A stretch of 64,000 bases of DNA from Actinopolyspora mzabensis. Its GTDB lineage: Bacteria > Actinomycetota > Actinomycetes > Mycobacteriales > Pseudonocardiaceae. Under the pieces are notes generated by a model. The model was not told the origin of the DNA. It was given only the letters and a program-made list of their open reading frames with translations, and searched no databases. Positions 32,480-41,666 of the stretch are shown here, one piece after another. The stretch is from the NCBI RefSeq assembly GCF_900101095.1, contig NZ_FNFM01000002.1:434001-498000 (forward strand). Reading direction: 5' to 3'. Made by a program: the position numbers and the translations under genes. Positions within the stretch are counted from its first letter, which is position 1. Each line of letters opens with the position of its first letter.

Positions 32480-33499
32480 GTGACCCAAACAGCCCCGATC
32501 GATCTACGCTCCGACACGGTGACTCGTCCCGACGAGCGGATGACCACGGCGATGGCCGCCGCGGAAGTCGGCGACGACGTGCTGGACCGGGATCCCACCA
32601 TGCGAAAGCTCGAACGCCGCGTCGCTGAGGTCCTGGGCACCGAGGACGCCCTGTGGGTCCCCAGCGGCACCATGGGGAACCTGATCGCGCTCTCGCTGCA
32701 CCTGCGGCGCGGCGACCGGTTCCTGGCGCCGCGCGGGGCACACGTGCTGACCCACGAGCTGGGATCCGCGGCATGGCTGGCGGGCGGGATGCCCGAACCG
32801 CTGGACTGGGACGCGGGACCGGGCAGACCCAGCGCCGGGCTGGTGCGCTCCGTCACCGGGGGAAGCGCGGGGTACGACTCGCTGCGCGACAGCCTGCTGT
32901 GCCTGGAGAACACCCACAACGAGTCGGGCGGAGCCGCGATCCCGCCGGAGGAGCACGCGCAGCTGGTGGCCGCGGCGCGCGACAACGGTCTGGCGATCCA
33001 CCTGGACGGGGCGCGCCTGTTCAACGCCGCGGTCGCGCTGGGGGTGAAGCCCGCGGCGCTGACGGTCGGGGTGGACACGGTGCAGACATGCCTGAGCAAG
33101 GGGCTCGGGGCGCCGGTCGGTTCGGCTGTGGGGGGCACCACCGAATTCGTCACCGAGGCCCGCCGGATGCGCAAGATGCTCGGCGGCGGGGTCCGGCAGG
33201 GCGGCGTGATCGCCGCCGCCGGTCTGGTGGCGCTGGAGGACACCGAGCGGCTACGCACCGACCACGACAACGCCGCCCGACTCGCGGAAGGGCTGACCGA
33301 GCTGGGCTGGCACGTCAATTCGCCGCGGACGAACATGGTGCTGGCCACCGTTCCCGACGTCGGTCACAGTCTGGAGCGGCTGCGAAAGGCCGGGGTGCTC
33401 GCGGTCCCGATGGCCGGGCGGGTGCGTTTCGTGACGCACCGCGACGTCGACTCCGGCGACATCGACGAGGTGCTGCGCCGGATCGGGAAAGCGGACTGA
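32480..33499 (+). CDS. ltaE: low-specificity L-threonine aldolase
   Basis: A 339-residue PLP-dependent aldolase that splits threonine or allo-threonine to glycine and acetaldehyde. It begins with the typical IDLRSDTVTRPDERM. The PLP-site Asp is in IHLDGARLFNA (about 174-184), and the Schiff-base Lys207 lies in CLSKGLGAPVGS. GTG was chosen because the product then begins just before the conserved LRSDTVT. It is followed after 18 bases by a HAD hydrolase gene, probably co-transcribed. Confidence 0.92.
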   Translation: MTQTAPIDLRSDTVTRPDERMTTAMAAAEVGDDVLDRDPTMRKLERRVAEVLGTEDALWVPSGTMGNLIALSLHLRRGDRFLAPRGAHVLTHELGSAAWLAGGMPEPLDWDAGPGRPSAGLVRSVTGGSAGYDSLRDSLLCLENTHNESGGAAIPPEEHAQLVAAARDNGLAIHLDGARLFNAAVALGVKPAALTVGVDTVQTCLSKGLGAPVGSAVGGTTEFVTEARRMRKMLGGGVRQGGVIAAAGLVALEDTERLRTDHDNAARLAEGLTELGWHVNSPRTNMVLATVPDVGHSLERLRKAGVLAVPMAGRVRFVTHRDVDSGDIDEVLRRIGKAD

Positions 33500-33517
33500 C
33501 CAGCGGAGGGGAAAGCG

Positions 33518-34168
33518 ATGGGAACGAGCGGAACCGGAAGCGAGCGGCCTTGCTGGGTCGTCTTCGACTACGGTGAGGTGATCAGCAAACCCACCAGCGC
33601 ACTGCCGCGGATCACGGCCGAGTTGGGGATGGACGGCGCCGCGCTGCACAGCGTGAGCGCGGCCTACTTCGCCGAGCGCGAGGCGTACGACCGCGGCTGC
33701 GACGATCACGAGTACTGGAGCGCGGTCGCCGCCCGGCTGGGTACGAGCGTGGACGAGCGGCTGTCCCGAGAACTGACCCGGCTCGATGTGGCGGGCTGGT
33801 CCGAGACCGATCCTGGAACACTGCTGCTGTTGCGGGAGCTGACCGCCTCCGGCACCCCACTCGCGCTGCTGTCCAACGCGCCGGGCTCGTTCGCGCGGGA
33901 AGCCGAACGCACGCGGTGGGCGGAGCACTTCCACCAAGTGGTGTTCTCCGCCGATCTGGGCATGGCCAAGCCCGACGAGGAGATCTGGCGCGTGCTGCTG
34001 GAACGGATCGACGCGTCACCCGAGCGCTGCCTGTTCTTCGACGACCGCGAGCCCAACGTGGCGGCGGCCCGTGCGGCGGGGCTGCACGCTCGGCGTTGGC
34101 AGGGGCCCGAGCACGCACGGGAAGTGCTCCGCTCGCGCGGAGTGCTGCCCGCCGCGAACGACGACTGA
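33518..34168 (+). CDS. HAD-superfamily hydrolase (subfamily IA)
   Basis: A 216-residue HAD-fold phosphohydrolase-like protein. Motif I is VFDYGEVI with the nucleophile Asp17; the +2 residue is Gly, as in the FDxGGV subgroup, which may lower general acid activity. Motif II is LLSNAPG, motif III has the Lys of GMAKPDEEIW (about 148-157), and motif IV is FFDDREPNVAAA. A helical cap (about 25-95) is present. GGAGGGGAAAGCG precedes the ATG. The substrate is unknown. Confidence 0.85.
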   Translation: MGTSGTGSERPCWVVFDYGEVISKPTSALPRITAELGMDGAALHSVSAAYFAEREAYDRGCDDHEYWSAVAARLGTSVDERLSRELTRLDVAGWSETDPGTLLLLRELTASGTPLALLSNAPGSFAREAERTRWAEHFHQVVFSADLGMAKPDEEIWRVLLERIDASPERCLFFDDREPNVAAARAAGLHARRWQGPEHAREVLRSRGVLPAANDD

Positions 34169-34252
34169 GGCGGGAACACGCAGGACCTCGGAACTCACCG
34201 GAGCCGCTCCGGGATCCGAACGCCGCCGCACACCCGGCGGCAAGCGGTGGTC

Positions 34253-34456
34253 TCAGCGGAGCTGCCGACCGCGATCCCTGCCGCCGACCTGGCGGCTGTC
34301 CCGCTTGGCCCAGCCGACGGCGGCTGTGATCAGGAACAACGCACCACCGATCACGGCGAGCCAGAACAATCCCTTCACCACGAAGCCGATCACGGCTCCG
34401 GCCACCGAGAGCACCAGCCACAGCGCCAGCAGGCCGAGAACTACCTTCCACCACAT
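34253..34456 (-). CDS. small membrane protein
   Basis: A 67-residue protein with two closely spaced hydrophobic stretches (about 2-28 and 29-48) and a basic C-terminal tail (AKRDSRQVGGRDRGRQ). Small hypothetical proteins of this shape are common in actinobacteria. GTGAGGTGAGCAGCG precedes the ATG. The function is unknown. Confidence 0.65.
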   Translation of the reverse strand: MWWKVVLGLLALWLVLSVAGAVIGFVVKGLFWLAVIGGALFLITAAVGWAKRDSRQVGGRDRGRQLR

Positions 34457-34650
34457 CGCTGCTCACCTCACCACGAGGGCACGGCTCCGCTGCTGAGCGG
34501 AGACCGATCGCGTAACGGCTACCGCGGGTCCGGAGCCAACAACTCCAGCTTCCCACAACTCCGCTGCCCGTGAACCACTTCCGGGGCATTCGATTCGGTT
34601 GCCGGGGAGTTCCTCCCGAAACGCCGAACCCGATGTCCCCTAGGGTTGCC

Positions 34651-34670
34651 AGGCAAGCCGTCACTTGCCT
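34651..34670. promoter_or_regulatory. operator upstream of ArsR-type gene
   Basis: AGGCAAGCCGTCACTTGCCT is a perfect inverted repeat with 7-bp arms and a 6-base centre, ending 11 bases before the GTG of the ArsR gene. It overlaps the likely promoter and fits autorepression. Confidence 0.75.
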
Positions 34671-34681
34671 ATTGTGGGGGT

Positions 34682-34975
34682 GTGCCCGAAGACGTCTTCA
34701 AGGCGCTGGCCGACCCCACACGTCGCCACATCCTCGACGAGCTGGCGGACCGGAGCGGCCAATCCCTGTTCGAGATCCGCGCCCGGCTCGCGACCAAGCA
34801 CGGCCTGGGGATGTCCCGCCAGGCGATCAGCCAGCACCTCGCCGTGCTGGAAGCCGCGGAGCTGATCCGAACACGGCGCCAGGGCCGCTACAAGTTCCAC
34901 GACCTGAACACCGCACCCCTCGAGCGCCTCGTGACCCGATGGCTCAGGACCGACGCAGCGGAGGACAACCGATGA
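34682..34975 (+). CDS. ArsR-family regulator
   Basis: A 97-residue winged-helix protein. KALADPTRRHILDELADR (about 6-23) and the recognition helix MSRQAISQHLAVLEAAELI (about 46-64) are typical ArsR/SmtB features, and the wing is RTRRQGRYKFHDLN. No metal-binding cysteine motif is present, so it belongs to the non-metal branch often paired with VOC or SRPBCC proteins. The GTG start follows GTGGGGG closely. Its stop overlaps the VOC gene start as ATGA. Confidence 0.9.
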   Translation: MPEDVFKALADPTRRHILDELADRSGQSLFEIRARLATKHGLGMSRQAISQHLAVLEAAELIRTRRQGRYKFHDLNTAPLERLVTRWLRTDAAEDNR

Positions 34976-35358
34976 AGATTCACCTGGCCAGCGTGTTCGT
35001 CGACGACCAGGAAAAGGCCCTGCGCTTCTACACCGACGTGCTGGGTTTCGTGAAGAAGACCGAGGTCCCACTCGGCGAGCACCGCTGGCTGACCGTGGTC
35101 TCGCCGGAGGAACCGGAGGGCACCGAGCTGGTGCTCGAACCCGACGCCCATCCCGCCGTCAAGCCGTACAAGGCGGCACTGCTCGAGGACGGCATCCCGG
35201 CGACCTCCTTCGCCGTGGACGACGTGCGGGCAGAGTTCCACCGGCTCAGTCGGCTGGGGGTGCGGTTCACCCAGGAACCGGTGGACATGGGGCCGGTCAC
35301 CACGGCGGTGCTGGACGACACCTGCGGCAACCTCATCCAGATCGCCCAACATCACTGA
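34972..35358 (+). CDS. VOC-family (glyoxalase-like) protein
   Basis: A 128-residue vicinal oxygen chelate fold protein with the two beta-alpha-beta-beta-beta halves. Features are KIHLASVFVDDQEKALRFYT, VLGFVKKTEVPLGEHRWLTV, and the C-terminal DDTCGNLIQIAQ. Possible metal ligands are the N-terminal His and the Glu of TELVLEPD. It is translationally coupled to the ArsR regulator, so it is likely derepressed by the same signal. The activity may be glyoxalase-like, dioxygenase-like or binding only. Confidence 0.88.
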   Translation: MKIHLASVFVDDQEKALRFYTDVLGFVKKTEVPLGEHRWLTVVSPEEPEGTELVLEPDAHPAVKPYKAALLEDGIPATSFAVDDVRAEFHRLSRLGVRFTQEPVDMGPVTTAVLDDTCGNLIQIAQHH

Positions 35359-35430
35359 CACGCCCGGCCGGCCAGGGCCGAAACCACCACTGCACGTCGG
35401 CACTGCCGCGAACTCACCACTCCCGCAACC

Positions 35431-35544
35431 GGCGCCGCCGCGGGTTCTCTGGTTCGGCTCTCGCGAGGAAGGCCCGACGTTGGGTAGGTCGCTACCCGAT
35501 GTCGGGCCTCCCCGCAGCGAGAGCCGTGTCAGAGGTTCCGCCAC
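35431..35544 (-). repeat. 3'-end nested-hairpin element, copy C
   Basis: Full copy with both outer arms (CGGCTCTCGC 35455-35464; GCGAGAGCCG 35517-35526) and the inner GGGTAG / CTACCC hairpin intact. The core GTGGCGGAACCTC on the minus strand lies 36 bases after the purD stop. Confidence 0.88.
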
Positions 35545-35580
35545 AGCACCACCCGAGCACAGTGCACCGAGTGCCGGTCC

Positions 35581-36864
35581 TTAACTCCGGGTGAGGTCAT
35601 TGTTCTCGGGGACGGCCACCTCGCCGCGCGCGGCACGCGCCGCGATGTCGGTGCGGTAGTGCGCACCGGGCAGGTGCACACCTTCCACGCGCCGGTAGAC
35701 CTCCGCACGCGCGGACTCCAGATCCTCCCCGGTGGCCACCACCGACAGCACCCGCCCCCCAGCGGCGAGCACGGCACCGTCCTCTTCTCTCCTGCGGGTA
35801 CCGGAGTGCAGCACACCGGGGCCGTCGCTGCCGCCGATCACGTCGTCGACGCGGGGCCTTCCGGGGTAGCCCTCGGCGGCCAGGATCACGGTCACCGCGG
35901 CGCCGGGCTCCCACTCGGGCTCGGGCGCCTCGGCCAGTTCACCGTTGGCGACGGCGGCGAGCAGGGTCGCCAGCGGGGTGCGAAGCATGGCCAGGATCGC
36001 CTGCGTCTCGGGGTCGCCGAAGCGGCAGTTGAACTCGATGACCTGCGGACCGTTCGAGGTCAGCGCCAGCCCGGCGTAGAGCAGGCCGGAGTAGGGAGTA
36101 CCGCGCCGTGCCAGCTCCTCCGCCGTGGGGCGCACGACGGTGTCGACGACCTCGGCGACCATTCCCTCCGGAGCCCATGGCAGCGGGGCGTAGGCCCCCA
36201 TCCCGCCGGTGTTGGGGCCCGCGTCGCCGTCCCCGACCCGCTTGAAGTCCTGTGCGGGCAGCAACGGACGCACCGTGGTGCCGTCGACCAGGCACAGCAG
36301 CGACGCCTCCGGGCCGTCCAGGAACGACTCCAGCAGCACCGGATGGCCGTCATCCAGCAGCTTCAAGGCGTGAGCCCGGGCGGCATCGAAGTCCCTGGTG
36401 ACGAGCACTCCCTTGCCGCCCGCCAGCCCGTCGTCCTTGACCACCCAGGTGGGGCCGAAGTTGACCAGCGCGGCGTCCAGCTTCGCCGGGTTGTCCACGG
36501 TCTCGCTGTGCGCGGTCGGCACACCGGCCGAGAGCATCACGTCCTTGGCGAAGGCCTTCGAACCCTCGATACGTGCCGCGGCCTTGGACGGCCCGAAGCA
36601 GGGGATCCCCGCCGCTCGAACCGCGTCGGCCGCGCCCACGACCAGCGGGGTCTCGGGGCCGAACACCACCAGGTCGGCTCGCCACTTCACCGCGAGTTCG
36701 GCGATCTCATCAGGGGCGGCGACATCCACCGAGTACGACTCGGCGATCGTCGCGGTGCCCGCGTTGCCGGGGGCACACGCCAGGGCCGTCACCTCCGGGT
36801 CGCGGGAGAGCGCCCGCAGGATCGCGTGTTCCCTGCCGCCTGCACCAATCACGAGGATGCGCAC
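35581..36864 (-). CDS. purD: phosphoribosylamine-glycine ligase
   Basis: A 427-residue GAR synthetase, the second step of de novo purine synthesis. The N-terminal motif [17 protein letters not shown] is followed by an ATP-grasp domain ([15 protein letters not shown] about 139-153) and the metal-binding [11 protein letters not shown] (about 288-298). The GTG start at 36864 gives the family length; the frame open further upstream is not conserved. A hairpin element follows the stop. Confidence 0.95.
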   Translation of the reverse strand: MRILVIGAGGREHAILRALSRDPEVTALACAPGNAGTATIAESYSVDVAAPDEIAELAVKWRADLVVFGPETPLVVGAADAVRAAGIPCFGPSKAAARIEGSKAFAKDVMLSAGVPTAHSETVDNPAKLDAALVNFGPTWVVKDDGLAGGKGVLVTRDFDAARAHALKLLDDGHPVLLESFLDGPEASLLCLVDGTTVRPLLPAQDFKRVGDGDAGPNTGGMGAYAPLPWAPEGMVAEVVDTVVRPTAEELARRGTPYSGLLYAGLALTSNGPQVIEFNCRFGDPETQAILAMLRTPLATLLAAVANGELAEAPEPEWEPGAAVTVILAAEGYPGRPRVDDVIGGSDGPGVLHSGTRRREEDGAVLAAGGRVLSVVATGEDLESARAEVYRRVEGVHLPGAHYRTDIAARAARGEVAVPENNDLTRS

Positions 36865-37019
36865 GCCCCGCAGCGTAAAGCTTGGCCGGACCGCGCACGC
36901 CTCGCCCCCCGCCGAGAAGTGGCCGACACGACCTCGATCGTTCACCCCGAGTTCGCCGCGAGGTGCGCGACCATGCTCGACGATCTCCCCGAACGAATAC
37001 GCGAGCAGGAGAGGTCCAC

Positions 37020-38174
37020 GTGCCACGGAAACGGATACGCGAGATCGCGGTATTTTGTACGCTGGCCTTCGCGGCGCTGCCGGTGCTGGGGGTTTCCTCG
37101 ACCGCCGAAGCGGACCCCGCCGCCCCGGAGCATTCGAAGGCGAAACGACACCCGAAGGGGGACGAGACCATCCGGGTCCTCGGTCACCGGGGGGCACCGG
37201 GTTACCGCCCGGAACACACCCTCGCCTCCTACGAGCTGGCGGCGCGGATGGGCGCCGACCACATCGAGCCCGACCTCGTACCCACCAAGGACGGAGTGCT
37301 CGTAGCCAGGCACGAGAACGAGATCAGCGGCACCACCGACGTGGCCGAGCACCCCGAGTTCGCGGACCGCAGGACGACCAAGGTCATCGACGGGGAGCGG
37401 GTGACCGGCTGGTTCACCGAGGACTTCACCCTGGCCGAACTCAAGACGCTGCGGGCGACCGAACGTCTTCCCGAGCTCAGACAGCACAACACCGTCTTCG
37501 ACGGGCGATTCGAGATCCCGACCTTCCAGGAGATCATCGACCTCAAGCGGGAACTGTCCCGCGAGCTGGGCAGGCGGATCGGGATCGCACCGGAGATCAA
37601 GCACCCGAGTTACTTCCACTCGGTGGGACTGGGCATGGAACCCGGCGTGGTGCGGGCTCTCGACCGCAACGGACTCAACCACCCGCACGCGAAGGTGGCG
37701 GTGCAGTCCTTCGAGGTGGGCAATCTGCGATGGCTGGACCGGCGGCTGCACGTCGATCTGGTGCAGCTGGTGTGGAGCAGCGGTGCGCCACGGGACTTCG
37801 TCGAGAGCGGTGACCCGCGCCAGTACGCCGACATGGTCACCCCGGAGGGACTGCGCGAGATGTCCGAGTACGCCGACTGGGTGGCGCCGGTCACGACCAT
37901 GATCCTGCCGAGGGACAAGAGCGGTCGCCTCACCGAGCCGACGAACCTGGTGGCCGACGCCCACGAGGCCGGTCTGCGCGTGGTCACCTACACGGTGCGG
38001 GCCGAGAACACCTTCCTGCCCACGGAGTTCCGAAGCTCCGACGTGGACGGCGCCTACGGCGACGTGTTCGGCTTCCTCCGGGAGTTGTTCGCCACCGGCG
38101 TGGATGCCGTGTTCGCCGATCAGCCCGATCTCGCCCTTCACGCGAAAGAAGAGTGGGAGGCTCACTCGGCGTAA
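37020..38174 (+). CDS. secreted glycerophosphodiester phosphodiesterase
   Basis: A 384-residue GlpQ-type phosphodiesterase that hydrolyses glycerophosphodiesters to glycerol 3-phosphate and an alcohol. A signal peptide spans residues about 1-32 ([19 protein letters not shown]). Catalytic residues are in [13 protein letters not shown] (His at about 56, Glu at about 64), [11 protein letters not shown] (metal site) and the second His in ARHENE. The C-terminal part has [10 protein letters not shown] and [18 protein letters not shown] precedes the GTG start. Likely phosphate-responsive, though no Pho box was identified. Confidence 0.92.
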   Translation: MPRKRIREIAVFCTLAFAALPVLGVSSTAEADPAAPEHSKAKRHPKGDETIRVLGHRGAPGYRPEHTLASYELAARMGADHIEPDLVPTKDGVLVARHENEISGTTDVAEHPEFADRRTTKVIDGERVTGWFTEDFTLAELKTLRATERLPELRQHNTVFDGRFEIPTFQEIIDLKRELSRELGRRIGIAPEIKHPSYFHSVGLGMEPGVVRALDRNGLNHPHAKVAVQSFEVGNLRWLDRRLHVDLVQLVWSSGAPRDFVESGDPRQYADMVTPEGLREMSEYADWVAPVTTMILPRDKSGRLTEPTNLVADAHEAGLRVVTYTVRAENTFLPTEFRSSDVDGAYGDVFGFLRELFATGVDAVFADQPDLALHAKEEWEAHSA

Positions 38175-38458
38175 TTGGGCGCTCGGCGGAAGCTCCGGGG
38201 CGCCTCGCTGTTTTCCCGGGCCGGTCGCTCCGGCGCGGTGGTCGGGTAGCCGGCACGTGAGTCGGCGCCTCGGGAGCGGTGGGCCGGCTCTTGAGTAGCG
38301 ACCTACGCGGCGAGCGGCCCGGCCTCGCAATGCATCCGACTCCCGCGCTCGAGACACGCACGCTGCGACACACAGTCCCGCGACCGAGGCCCCGGGCGGA
38401 CCGAAAACCCGAGCTACGCCCAAGCGGCGCAGCCGCTTACGGCCACGTCTCCCACCGG
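38175..38458. other. intergenic region with repeat fragments
   Basis: Contains CCGGCACGTGAGTCGGCGCC near 38250, matching the end of the hairpin after the E2 gene at about 20290, and otherwise only sequence leading into hairpin element D. No gene is supported. Confidence 0.45.
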
Positions 38459-38569
38459 CACCGCCGCGGGTTCTCGCGTGCGGCTCTCGCGAGGAAGGCA
38501 CGACGTTGGGTAGGTCGCTACCCGATGTCGGGCCTCCCGGAGCGAGAGCCGTGCGCGAGGTTCCGCCAC
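38459..38569 (-). repeat. 3'-end nested-hairpin element, copy D
   Basis: The best-preserved copy: arms CGGCTCTCGC (38481-38490) and GCGAGAGCCG (38542-38551), inner stem CGAC plus GGGTAG (38508-38513) pairing with CTACCC (38518-38523) plus GTCG around loop GTCG. The core on the minus strand lies 36 bases after the purA stop. Confidence 0.9.
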
Positions 38570-38605
38570 CAGCACCGCCACGCAACCGGGGAACCAGGAA
38601 AGTAT

Positions 38606-39892
38606 CTATGCCATCTGGTGGCGCACGATGGTCTGATCCCGTCCGGGACCGACCCCGATCGCCGAGATCCGCGCCTGGGCGAGCTCCTCCAGCCGCTCGA
38701 TGTAGGCCCGGGCGTTGGCAGGCAGGTCCTCGAAGGCGCGCGCTCCGCTGATGTCCTCGCGCCAACCGGGCATCTCCTCGTAGACCGGCACGGCGTGGTG
38801 CACGCCGGTCTGGGTCATCGGCATCTCGGAGGTGCGCATCCCGTCCACGTCGTAGGCCACGCAGACCGGCACCGTCTCCAGTCCGGAGAGCACGTCCAGC
38901 TTGGTCAGGAAGTAGTCGGTGATGCCGTTGACCCTGGTCGCGTAGCGCGCGATCACCGCGTCGAACCAGCCGGTGCGGCGGTCCCTGCCGGTGTTCACCC
39001 CGACCTCACCGCCGACCTTGCGGAGGTTCTCGCCCGCCTCGTCGGTGAGCTCGGTGGGGAACGGACCGGCCCCGACCCGGGTGGTGTAGGCCTTGATGAT
39101 GCCGATCACCGAGTCGATCCGGCTCGGGCCGATCCCCGCTCCGGCACAGGCACCACCGGCCGTGGGGTTGGAGGAGGTGACGAACGGGTAGGTGCCGTGG
39201 TCCACGTCGAGCAGCGTGCCCTGCGACCCCTCCAGCAGCACCGTCTCGTTCCGGCCGAGCGCCTGGTCCAGCATCAGCTTCGTCTCCGCTACCCGGCCCG
39301 CGAACCGTTCGGCCTGCGCCAGCACCGTGTCGACGACCTCCTCGGGGTCCATCGCACGCCTGTTGTAGACCTTGACCAGCACCTGGTTCTTGTACTCCAG
39401 GGCGGCCTCGACCTTCTGGCGGAGGATCTTCTCGTCCAGCACGTCCTGCGCCCGAACCCCGACCCGGGCGACCTTGTCCTGGTAGCAGGGACCGATTCCC
39501 CGACCGGTGGTACCGATGCGCTTCTTGCCGAGGTAACGCTCGGTGACCCGGTCCATCGCCACGTGGTAGGGCATCACCAGGTGCGCGTCCGCCGACAGCG
39601 AGAGCTTGGAGGTGTCCACGCCGCGGGACTCCAGCCCGTCCAGCTCCTCGAGCAGGGCCTCCGGGCTGACCACCACACCGTTACCGATGACGTTGTGCAC
39701 CTCGGGACTGAGGATCCCCGAGGGGATCAGTTTCAGCGCGAAGTCCTGCCCGTCCGGCAAAACCACCGTGTGACCTGCGTTGTTGCCACCCTGGTAGCGG
39801 ACGACCCACTGCGCCTGCTCACCGAGCAGGTCGGTCGCCTTACCCTTTCCCTCGTCACCCCACTGGGCGCCGATCAACACGATTGCCGGCAT
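38606..39892 (-). CDS. purA: adenylosuccinate synthetase
   Basis: A 428-residue GTP-dependent enzyme joining aspartate to IMP on the way to AMP. The P-loop GDEGKGK lies at about 12-18 and the catalytic His is in NNAGHTVV (about 37-44). [19 protein letters not shown] (about 225-243) and the GTP-binding C-terminal [10 protein letters not shown] are also present. The ATG at [10 protein letters not shown] matches the family start. A 145-base gap separates it from the divergent gene. Confidence 0.96.
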   Translation of the reverse strand: MPAIVLIGAQWGDEGKGKATDLLGEQAQWVVRYQGGNNAGHTVVLPDGQDFALKLIPSGILSPEVHNVIGNGVVVSPEALLEELDGLESRGVDTSKLSLSADAHLVMPYHVAMDRVTERYLGKKRIGTTGRGIGPCYQDKVARVGVRAQDVLDEKILRQKVEAALEYKNQVLVKVYNRRAMDPEEVVDTVLAQAERFAGRVAETKLMLDQALGRNETVLLEGSQGTLLDVDHGTYPFVTSSNPTAGGACAGAGIGPSRIDSVIGIIKAYTTRVGAGPFPTELTDEAGENLRKVGGEVGVNTGRDRRTGWFDAVIARYATRVNGITDYFLTKLDVLSGLETVPVCVAYDVDGMRTSEMPMTQTGVHHAVPVYEEMPGWREDISGARAFEDLPANARAYIERLEELAQARISAIGVGPGRDQTIVRHQMA

Positions 39893-40037
39893 GTGAAACT
39901 CCAACCTGTCACTGGAGACGGTCTGTGCAACTGGTAACGGCGGGTCATCGCTGTCGGTGGCCACGGGTGCGTCGCCACACCGAGGAAGGCCCGGCACCTG
40001 CGAATGCCGACCGATCAGGGTAAACCAGGAGCGTAAC

Positions 40038-40742
40038 GTGACTACCACCGCACTATCCTGCGGAAACATCGAACGCGAAGCACGCCCGGCACGGGCCGAC
40101 GTGCGGTGGTTCGATCTGCCGCCCCAGCCGTCACGCACCGACGTGGATCCGCTACTGCTCGAGGCCGAGGGCCGTGTGGTGGTACACGGTACGGATGCGG
40201 ATCTGGCCGCCGTGGTGCTGCGGCTGCTGCGTAAGAATCTACTAGCGGAGTTGTCCGTGGGCTATGTCCCGGTCACCCGTTCCCCCGCGAGCTCGGTGTG
40301 GTCCCTCCCGGTCGGGGAGTTCGACACGGCGCTGGCGGCCCCGGCGAGGGCCACTCCGCTGATCAGGGACGACTCCGGCGGGGTGCTGCTGGGACGCGGC
40401 GCGATCGCACCGATGACCGGGCAGGTGTACTGCGACGACCAGCGCATGCTGCACGGTTCGGCACGCTCGGTCGAGGTCTTCCCCGACCCGCACGCGCCCC
40501 CGCTGAGCGAACCCACCGACGACCCGCTGGCCACGCAGCCAGCGCCGGTCACGACCGGCCTGATGACCGTGGTGACCACCCGGAAGCTGCTGCGGCAGCG
40601 GCGCGAATCGGCACGTGGTCGCGCGATGCAGGCCAGTTTCGAGGAGACCACGGTCCACCGGGACGGGGTGGCGCATCCCAGGCCGCTGCACCGCTGTGCA
40701 TGGTATCGGCACACCCGGGACCTGCTGCTCGCCCGCCCGTGA
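40038..40742 (+). CDS. hypothetical protein
   Basis: A 234-residue soluble protein, unknown to me. The N-terminal half is alpha/beta ([37 protein letters not shown]), reminiscent of actinobacterial proteins distantly related to the diacylglycerol kinase catalytic fold, but no catalytic motif can be named. The C-terminal end is basic ([11 protein letters not shown], then [13 protein letters not shown]). AGGAGCGTAAC precedes the GTG start. It is divergent from purA. Confidence 0.7.
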   Translation: MTTTALSCGNIEREARPARADVRWFDLPPQPSRTDVDPLLLEAEGRVVVHGTDADLAAVVLRLLRKNLLAELSVGYVPVTRSPASSVWSLPVGEFDTALAAPARATPLIRDDSGGVLLGRGAIAPMTGQVYCDDQRMLHGSARSVEVFPDPHAPPLSEPTDDPLATQPAPVTTGLMTVVTTRKLLRQRRESARGRAMQASFEETTVHRDGVAHPRPLHRCAWYRHTRDLLLARP

Positions 40743-40895
40743 CTCCCGGCTCCCCGCGCCGAAGACGAGCATCGGACGGGGGATTGCGTGGTCCGGCTCA
40801 ACACCCGTACGCCGAGATCAGGTACCTTCCGCACCTCACGAGCTCCAACACCCCACCACGGCCGCCCCGCGGCCGGATTCGTCCCGGAGGCAGTC

Positions 40896-41552
40896 ATGCC
40901 CGTCGAAAGAACGCTGCGTACGGCGACAGCCGTGTTACCCGTCCTCGTCGTGTTGGGATGCGCCACCCTCACCCCGACGGAGGAAACCGACTCGACCGCC
41001 GGGCCACCGGGCGCACCGGACACCGCACGGGCGGAGGAGATGCTCGGCGACCTCCGGACGGCGCGGGAGGGCTCGATGGACGGGTACGACCGCGACGAGT
41101 TCCCGCACTGGGACGAGGCCGAGGGCGAGAACTGCAACGTACGGGAGCGGGTGCTCATTCGCGACGGTGAGAACGTGCGAACCGGTTCGGACTGTTATCC
41201 CACGTCGGGGACCTGGGACAGCCCCTACGACGACGGCAGCTGGAGCGACCCCTCCGAACTGGACATAGATCACATGGTTCCGCTCGCCGCGGCGTGGCGT
41301 TCCGGGGCTTCCGACTGGACGCGAAAGAAGCGCGAACGGTTCGCCAACGACCTGTCCGGTCCGCAGTTGCTCGCCGTCACCGACAACGTCAACCAGTCCA
41401 AGGGTGACGACACCCCGGACGAGTGGCTACCGCCGGACGAGAGTTTCCACTGCGAGTACGCGAGCTCCTGGATCGGCACCAAGCACAACTGGGAGCTGAG
41501 CGTCACCGAAGCCGAGCGGACCGCGCTGCGCGGTGTGCTGGACGGCTGCTGA
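40896..41552 (+). CDS. secreted HNH endonuclease-family lipoprotein
   Basis: A 218-residue protein with a lipobox-type signal peptide (LVVLGC, Cys22). The C-terminal domain carries the DUF1524-like HNH motif DIDHMVPLAAAWRSG (about 123-137), the later Asn residues in VTDNVNQSKGDDTPDEW, and KHNWEL near the end. Families of this type in actinobacteria are extracellular nuclease-like proteins. Conserved cysteines (CNVRERV, DCYP, HCEYAS) probably form disulphides. CCCGGAGGCAGTC precedes the ATG. Confidence 0.85.
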   Translation: MPVERTLRTATAVLPVLVVLGCATLTPTEETDSTAGPPGAPDTARAEEMLGDLRTAREGSMDGYDRDEFPHWDEAEGENCNVRERVLIRDGENVRTGSDCYPTSGTWDSPYDDGSWSDPSELDIDHMVPLAAAWRSGASDWTRKKRERFANDLSGPQLLAVTDNVNQSKGDDTPDEWLPPDESFHCEYASSWIGTKHNWELSVTEAERTALRGVLDGC

Positions 41553-41587
41553 GCGGAGTTCCCCGTCGGGGTGGCGAGATGCTCCTC

Positions 41588-41650
41588 GGGGCGGAACCTC
41601 CGGCGGCCTCCCGCTCCGGGAGCGAAGCCCTCGGGCAGCGACGGGCGGCC
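41588..41650 (+). repeat. divergent 3'-end element near the HNH gene
   Basis: GGGCGGAACCTC occurs 36 bases after the HNH gene stop, followed by a CCCGCTCCGGGAGCG hairpin. Core and distance match the five full copies, but the rest is not clearly homologous. Confidence 0.45.
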
Positions 41651-41666
41651 GTGGCGCGAACGCGGG

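Noticed and set aside
36942-38765. 607-codon minus-strand frame over the GDPD gene and hairpin element D
   Set aside because: It runs antisense through a clear GDPD gene and translates the repeat into sequences such as GGGTSRTALAPGGPTSGS that also appear in other shadow frames. These are products of the repeat, not a protein family.
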